A stretch of 9,215 bases of DNA from Burkholderiaceae bacterium (GTDB lineage: Bacteria > Pseudomonadota > Gammaproteobacteria > Burkholderiales > Burkholderiaceae). Under the pieces are notes generated by a model. That model worked only from the letters and a program-made list of their open reading frames with translations. It did no database searches and was not told the origin of the DNA. Positions 6,301 through 9,215 of the stretch are shown piece by piece. Made by a program: the position numbers and the translations under genes. How positions within the stretch are numbered: position 1 is the first letter of the stretch; the number at the start of each line of letters is the position of its first letter. The DNA is taken from NCBI GenBank assembly GCA_017997515.1, contig JAGOEY010000049.1, forward strand, positions 1-9,215, in the 5' to 3' direction.

Positions 6301-7243
6301 GTACTCTGTCAAATACGCGGGCCACGGCATCGAGCGCGGCAAACTCAGCGTGGACGTGGCCTACCAGATCCTGCCCAACGGGCAACTCACGGCCACCAAC
6401 AAGATCGTGCTGAGCCAGCTGGTGTTTGGTGACGCGGTGGAGGGCGCACCCGCCAGCCTGCCCGTGCGCCTGGCCACGGCGCTGCTGGCCGACAGCAAAG
6501 GCGTGATTGACATCGACCTGCCGGTGACGGGCTCGGTCAACGACCCGCAGTTCAGCGTGGGCCCGGTGATCTTCAAGGCCTTGATCAACCTGATCGTCAA
6601 AGCCGTGACCTCGCCGTTCAGCCTGCTGTCCAGCGCACTTGGCGGCGGCGATGCCGGAGAACTCAGTACCGTACGTTTCGAGCCCGGCAGCGCCGTGTTG
6701 ACCGAAGAGGCCCGCACCGGCCTCGACAAAATCGCCAAGGCGCTGGAGACACGCCCCGCACTCAAGATGACGGTGGTGGGCCATGCCAGCGAGGACGCCG
6801 AACGCGACGCCCTGAAGCGCCAACGCCTGATGCGTATGCTGCGCGCCGAAAAACGCCGCTCCGCGATTCAGGCCACTTCAGCCCCGGCAGCCGCGGCGTC
6901 GGCAGCGGCGGACACCCCTGCGGCACCGCTGGCCATCAGCGACGCCGAATACCCCGCGCTGCTGACTGCCGTGTACAAACGCGCCGACATGGCCAAACCC
7001 CGCAACATGGTGGGCCTGGCCAAAACCCTGCCCGTGACCGAAATGGAAGATTTGCTGCTGGCCAATATCAGCGTGGCCGACGATGCGGTGCAAACCCTCG
7101 CCACCGAACGGGGTGTTGCGGTGCGTGACTACCTCACCCAGCAGAAACTGCCCCTCGACCGCCTGTTTCTGGGGGCCACCAAACTCGCCAAAGACGGTGA
7201 AAAATTCACCCCTTCGGCCGAGCTGAACCTGTCCACACAGTAG
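3329..7243 (+). CDS. DUF748 / AsmA-like envelope protein with OmpA-like C-terminus
   Basis: A 1304-residue protein of the DUF748 family, related to AsmA/TamB/YhdP-type proteins that span the periplasm and are linked to lipid transport and outer-membrane homeostasis. A basic N-terminus (RRRWGRR, about 19-25) precedes one transmembrane segment (about 26-46), then the typical AsmA-like start with DKLGRKVTVGGVDFKPWTLEL. Repeated beta-strand units of the LNGGSVDFVD and VNGGAIAFRD type run along the length, as expected of a beta-groove. Near the end, STVRFEPGSAVLTEEA (about 1113-1128) and VVGHASED (about 1149-1156) look like the first half of an OmpA-like domain, and LATERGVAVRDYL (about 1257-1269) like its second half. 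Two low-complexity linkers (about 360-390 and 848-892) carry A-rich codons and may be repeat-derived. The ribosome-binding site is weak (TAGG). No partner gene is adjacent; the exact role is not established. Confidence 0.88.
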   Translation: MDTSPPTSPPQTTGLPSARRRWGRRLAWTLGGVAVVWGVGWLAVPPLLKHQAEKIVSDKLGRKVTVGGVDFKPWTLELTLRDLAIAKADGSADQLHIERVYIDGELQSLLRLAPVVDAIQVDNPRVSLTHEGGGRYDIQDIIDRLAATPADPTSQPARFALYNLALNGGSVDFVDSTVGRTHEVRDLQVSVPFLSNLDSQREVKVLPRLAFALNGSAFDSAAEGTPFAEGRKTDGTIRLTGFDLAPYLGYLPANLPVKLQAATVDANIRVAFAQVPSTTPAAQANSVKLTGDLQVSGLKAADAQGKPLLAFDSLKLGLDDVRPLEQVVRLSSVELTAPQLNVQRDAQGRLNLVASGAAGAPAKTPEKIAAPAGGASAADTKDLKKAPPAPAWDVAVAQLAVNGASVAWRDATTTPAAQLDLRDLSLQAQGVAWPLTLAVPFSGSTSLKAGAKGGDAGTLQFSGSATAQAAQLSVALDAVPLAAAGPYLAGLLEPELSGTLSTRLGLGWRAPALVVHVQALTLDKLALTQDKNALLSLGKLQLGDTQVDLDRRTVRVGSLALTDPKTSVERDKAGQWMYTRWLRQPAAGVTATDAPAPSAPAAGTTGANPWSVTLVDAKVNGGAIAFRDASTAEPVAFDVSGLTLQVKDFAPLAAAGAPNVKPSPLSVSGRIGAGRTEPGRFDFKGDFGLAPLAAQGQAQLTRLPVHAFVPYFADALNVEVRRAEASYKGGVRFASRPEGASVQVQGDAALEELRVNSMLALPPAPATVAAAGGNSAPRGEPLLNWKALSLRGLDVALAPGKATAVNVKETTLSDFFARIIVFEDGRINLQDLVKSSDPVAVVPDTKVTTQTATTTTTTAVVAPVSAASAPVSGASSAVAAGATGQNDAKNAALAPVINFGPVALVNGRVAFSDRFVRPNYSANLSELTGKLSAFSSVAPQDTPQMADLELRGRAEGTASLEVLGKLNPLAKPLALDIQAKVRDLELAPMSPYSVKYAGHGIERGKLSVDVAYQILPNGQLTATNKIVLSQLVFGDAVEGAPASLPVRLATALLADSKGVIDIDLPVTGSVNDPQFSVGPVIFKALINLIVKAVTSPFSLLSSALGGGDAGELSTVRFEPGSAVLTEEARTGLDKIAKALETRPALKMTVVGHASEDAERDALKRQRLMRMLRAEKRRSAIQATSAPAAAASAAADTPAAPLAISDAEYPALLTAVYKRADMAKPRNMVGLAKTLPVTEMEDLLLANISVADDAVQTLATERGVAVRDYLTQQKLPLDRLFLGATKLAKDGEKFTPSAELNLSTQ
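4414..4483 (+). repeat. Repeat-like A-rich segment inside the DUF748 gene, copy 1
   Basis: The stretch begins AAAACTCCTGAAAAGATAGC and ends in GCGCTGCAG...AAAGATCTTAAAAAG, with AAA, GAT and CTT codons unlike the GC-rich gene around it. It encodes a Lys/Ala-rich linker. Its last 33 bases (4451-4483) match 5966-5998 at 23 positions without gaps and in the same reading frame. The sequence style matches short interspersed repeats I remember from Comamonadaceae; that identity is recollection. Confidence 0.5.
5933..5998 (+). repeat. Repeat-like A-rich segment inside the DUF748 gene, copy 2
   Basis: The segment opens with a perfect 7-bp hairpin, GCTCCTG/CAGGAGC with a TTT loop (5933-5949), and ends in GGGCGCTACAGG followed by the AAAATGATGCTAAAAAT tract. 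Its last 33 bases align codon by codon with 4451-4483. It encodes part of an Ala/Ser/Thr-rich linker that follows a run of threonine codons (about 5876-5907). Confidence 0.5.
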
Positions 7244-7334
7244 AACCCACGGGTAATTTCCGGGGCGAGGCCAAAACCCGGCGAAAATAGCGGCAATGCT
7301 GGCATGCACGTGGTGTGCTGTCCGGTGCCGAACG

Positions 7335-7350
7335 GCCCCTTTTCAGGGGC
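7335..7350. other. Stem-loop in the DUF748-DUF349 spacer
   Basis: GCCCCT (7335-7340) and AGGGGC (7345-7350) form a perfect 6-bp stem with a TTTC loop. No T-tract follows on either strand, so it is at best a poor terminator. The stem lies between two direct copies of CCGGTGCC (7322-7329 and 7371-7378). I see no convincing promoter for the downstream gene in this 158-bp spacer. Confidence 0.35.
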
Positions 7351-7401
7351 TCCGCTACAAACCATTTGGGCCGGTGCCACTCAACATATTTATGGGTTTT
7401 C

Positions 7402-9215
7402 ATGTTTCCTTTTCCTTCGCGCAACAAAATGTCCGACACCCCTGAAGTCCCCGCAACACCGCCCAAGGTCCAGGAAGTCCATCCGCTGGATGCGCTGACC
7501 GGTGGTGCCTTTTCTGCCGCCACCTCGGGTGAACGTGCGTCGCGTGTGCGCGAATGGCTGGCGGGCAACCCCACACCCGAGCAGGTGCAGGAAGTCTTCA
7601 AGGAACTCAGCGTGCGTGACAAGGGCGCGGCCAAACCGCTGCGCGAAAAGCTCGACGAAATCAAACGCGCCAAGGGCCAGGAAGTGATTGGTGCCGAATG
7701 GGCCGCCAAGGCCCAGGCGCTGCTGGCGCTGCCCAAGCTCAATATCGCTGACGCCTTGGCCTGGCAACGTGACGCCGCCCGTGCGGGTGCGCCGCTGTCG
7801 CGTGAGCCGCTGTCGGTGCTGAAGGTGCAATTGGCCGACCGCATCAAGGTCATCGAAGACCTGCAACACCGTGTGCAGGTGCAGCGTGAGGCCGCTGTGC
7901 TGCTGGCCCAGCGCACCGAAATCTTGTCCACCAAACCCTGGCAAGACGCCCAGACCGCCCAGGAAACCCTGCGCGCCGACGTGCAGCACTGGCAAGACCA
8001 GGCCACCGAACTGTCCACCGACACCAACTGGGCCAGCGTGGACGCCAAGTTCCCGCCGCTGCTCGACGGCTCGCGCGCCCAGTTGCTCGTGGTGTGGGAC
8101 GCGTTCCAGGCCGCGCTGGCCCTGGCCGTGGCCGCTGCCGCCGACCCTGCTGCACCGCTGCCCCCCGTGCCCGTGTGGGCCGATGCGCTGCGTGCTGCCC
8201 GTGGCCTGCCACCCGAAGGTGCCCAGGCTGCACAAGCCAACCGCCCCGCCCGTGCGGAAAAACCCAAGGTGGACCCCGAAGTCCGCGAAAAAGCCATGGC
8301 CACCGTGCGTGACGCACTGGTCAAGCTGGAGCAGGAAACCGCCCAGGGCCACGGCAAAGCCAGCGCCGGTGCGGCTGCTGCATTGCGCGGCGTGCTGAAG
8401 GAACACGGCAAATTCATCGACACCGGCCTGGAGCACAAGGTGCACGCAGCCCTGGTGGCCGCCGGTGAACTCGAAGGCTGGCAGCGCTGGAGCGCCGACC
8501 AGGTGCGTGAAGACCTGGTGGCCAAGGCCGAAGCCCTGCTCAAGCGCCCGGACGGCCAGGCCCTGGGTGGCCGCAAGATGCAGGACAGCCTGCGCCAACT
8601 GCGCGAGCTGTGGAAACAAGCCGACCAGGGCGGTGCGCCCAACCACGCGCTGTGGAAGCGTTTTGACGAAGCCTGCAACGAAGCCCACAAAGTCGTCGAA
8701 GCCTGGCTCGACAAGATCAAGGCCGACGCCGCCGAACACAAAGCCCAACGCCTGGCACTGATCGAAGAGCTCAAGGCCTGGGGTGCTGCCCAGGCCACCA
8801 GCACCGACTGGAAAAACATCCACCGCAGCCTGTACCAGTTTGGCGACCGCTGGCGTGACGCCGGCCACCTGGGCGAAAAAGCCTTTGCCGAGCTGCAACC
8901 GCTGTGGAAGCAGGCCATTGGTGAAGCTGCTGCGCCCTTTGAAGCTGCGCAAAAACAAAGCCTGGACCGCCGCCACGCGATGATCGACGAAGCCCGTGTG
9001 CTGGGCGACACCCCCGTGCTGCGCATCGACGCCGTCAAGGCGCTGCAACAGCGCTGGCAGGCCGAGGCGCAAAGTGTGCCGCTGGATCGCAAACACGAAC
9101 AAAAGCTGTGGGACGCGTTCCGCAAGCCGATCGACGACGCCTTCAACCGCAAGACCGCAGAGCGCGAAAAAGCCGCCGGTGAACTCAGCGCCCGCGACCG
9201 CGTGGTGCTGGACGC
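7402..9215 (+). CDS. DUF349 domain-containing protein (3' end outside window)
   Basis: An open frame runs without a stop from ATG 7402 to the window edge (604 codons plus two bases). The protein is hydrophilic, rich in Ala, Gln, Glu, Lys and Trp, and looks almost wholly alpha-helical or coiled coil, without a signal peptide. The C-terminal part shows three DUF349-like modules, each a Trp pair in LW/RW contexts: LRELWKQA with ALWKRFDEA (W404, W418), GDRWRDAG with LQPLWKQA (W484, W502), and LQQRWQAE with KLWDAFRKP (W552, W570). DUF349 proteins are cytosolic; I know of no firmly established function in this group. A second in-frame ATG at 7429 starts MSDTPEV. The 7402 start (MFPFPSRNK) is preferred because GGG lies six bases upstream, whereas 7429 has only a pyrimidine-rich stretch before it. 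Confidence 0.87.
   Translation, partial: MFPFPSRNKMSDTPEVPATPPKVQEVHPLDALTGGAFSAATSGERASRVREWLAGNPTPEQVQEVFKELSVRDKGAAKPLREKLDEIKRAKGQEVIGAEWAAKAQALLALPKLNIADALAWQRDAARAGAPLSREPLSVLKVQLADRIKVIEDLQHRVQVQREAAVLLAQRTEILSTKPWQDAQTAQETLRADVQHWQDQATELSTDTNWASVDAKFPPLLDGSRAQLLVVWDAFQAALALAVAAAADPAAPLPPVPVWADALRAARGLPPEGAQAAQANRPARAEKPKVDPEVREKAMATVRDALVKLEQETAQGHGKASAGAAAALRGVLKEHGKFIDTGLEHKVHAALVAAGELEGWQRWSADQVREDLVAKAEALLKRPDGQALGGRKMQDSLRQLRELWKQADQGGAPNHALWKRFDEACNEAHKVVEAWLDKIKADAAEHKAQRLALIEELKAWGAAQATSTDWKNIHRSLYQFGDRWRDAGHLGEKAFAELQPLWKQAIGEAAAPFEAAQKQSLDRRHAMIDEARVLGDTPVLRIDAVKALQQRWQAEAQSVPLDRKHEQKLWDAFRKPIDDAFNRKTAEREKAAGELSARDRVVLD

Noticed and set aside
7206..9152. Long minus-strand open frames (648 and 570 codons) opposite the DUF349 gene
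   Set aside because: They mirror the GC-rich codon bias of the plus-strand gene. Their proteins are Ser/Arg/Cys- or Gly/His/Gln-rich without domains, while the plus frame gives a coherent DUF349 protein.

Overview
The window looks like ordinary chromosome from a GC-rich betaproteobacterium, most likely a Comamonadaceae member of the Burkholderiales (Rhodoferax/Polaromonas-like). This rests on the glyA-nrdR gene order, the style of the GlyA protein, a ZTP riboswitch in front of glyA, and short A-rich segments that resemble interspersed repeats I remember from that family. I ran no database search, so the family-level placement is inference.

Layout. The left third is read leftwards (minus strand). 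It holds the first 36 codons of nrdR (1-110, cut by the window edge), a hairpin-forming spacer (160-199), glyA (210-1454), a ZTP/pfl riboswitch filling the glyA leader (about 1496-1652) with a -10-like box just upstream, and a membrane-anchored SLT-family lytic transglycosylase gene (1704-2579). That gene has a structured leader of about 178 nt and a good sigma70-type promoter whose -35 box sits inside a perfect 10-bp inverted repeat.

The middle (2580-3328) has no convincing protein gene. Besides the transglycosylase leader and promoter it holds an AT-rich stretch and, on the plus strand, a self-consistent candidate RNA unit: promoter 2992-3020, predicted start at 3026, several hairpins, and a strong intrinsic terminator at 3198-3241 whose loop side is complementary to the predicted RNA 5' end.

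The right two thirds are read rightwards: a 1304-residue DUF748/AsmA-like envelope protein with a split OmpA-like C-terminus (3329-7243), a 158-bp spacer, and the first 604 codons of a Trp-rich, mostly alpha-helical DUF349 protein (7402 to the window end).

How the genes fit together. GlyA supplies glycine and one-carbon units, and its leader senses ZTP/ZMP, the purine intermediate that accumulates when 10-formyl-THF runs short. NrdR controls ribonucleotide reductase, so the left block concerns nucleotide and one-carbon supply. The transglycosylase and the DUF748 protein are envelope proteins encoded divergently around the RNA-rich intergenic region. I see no phage, transposon, CRISPR or defence locus. 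The most interesting parts are the regulatory RNAs and the repeat-derived linkers inside the DUF748 gene.
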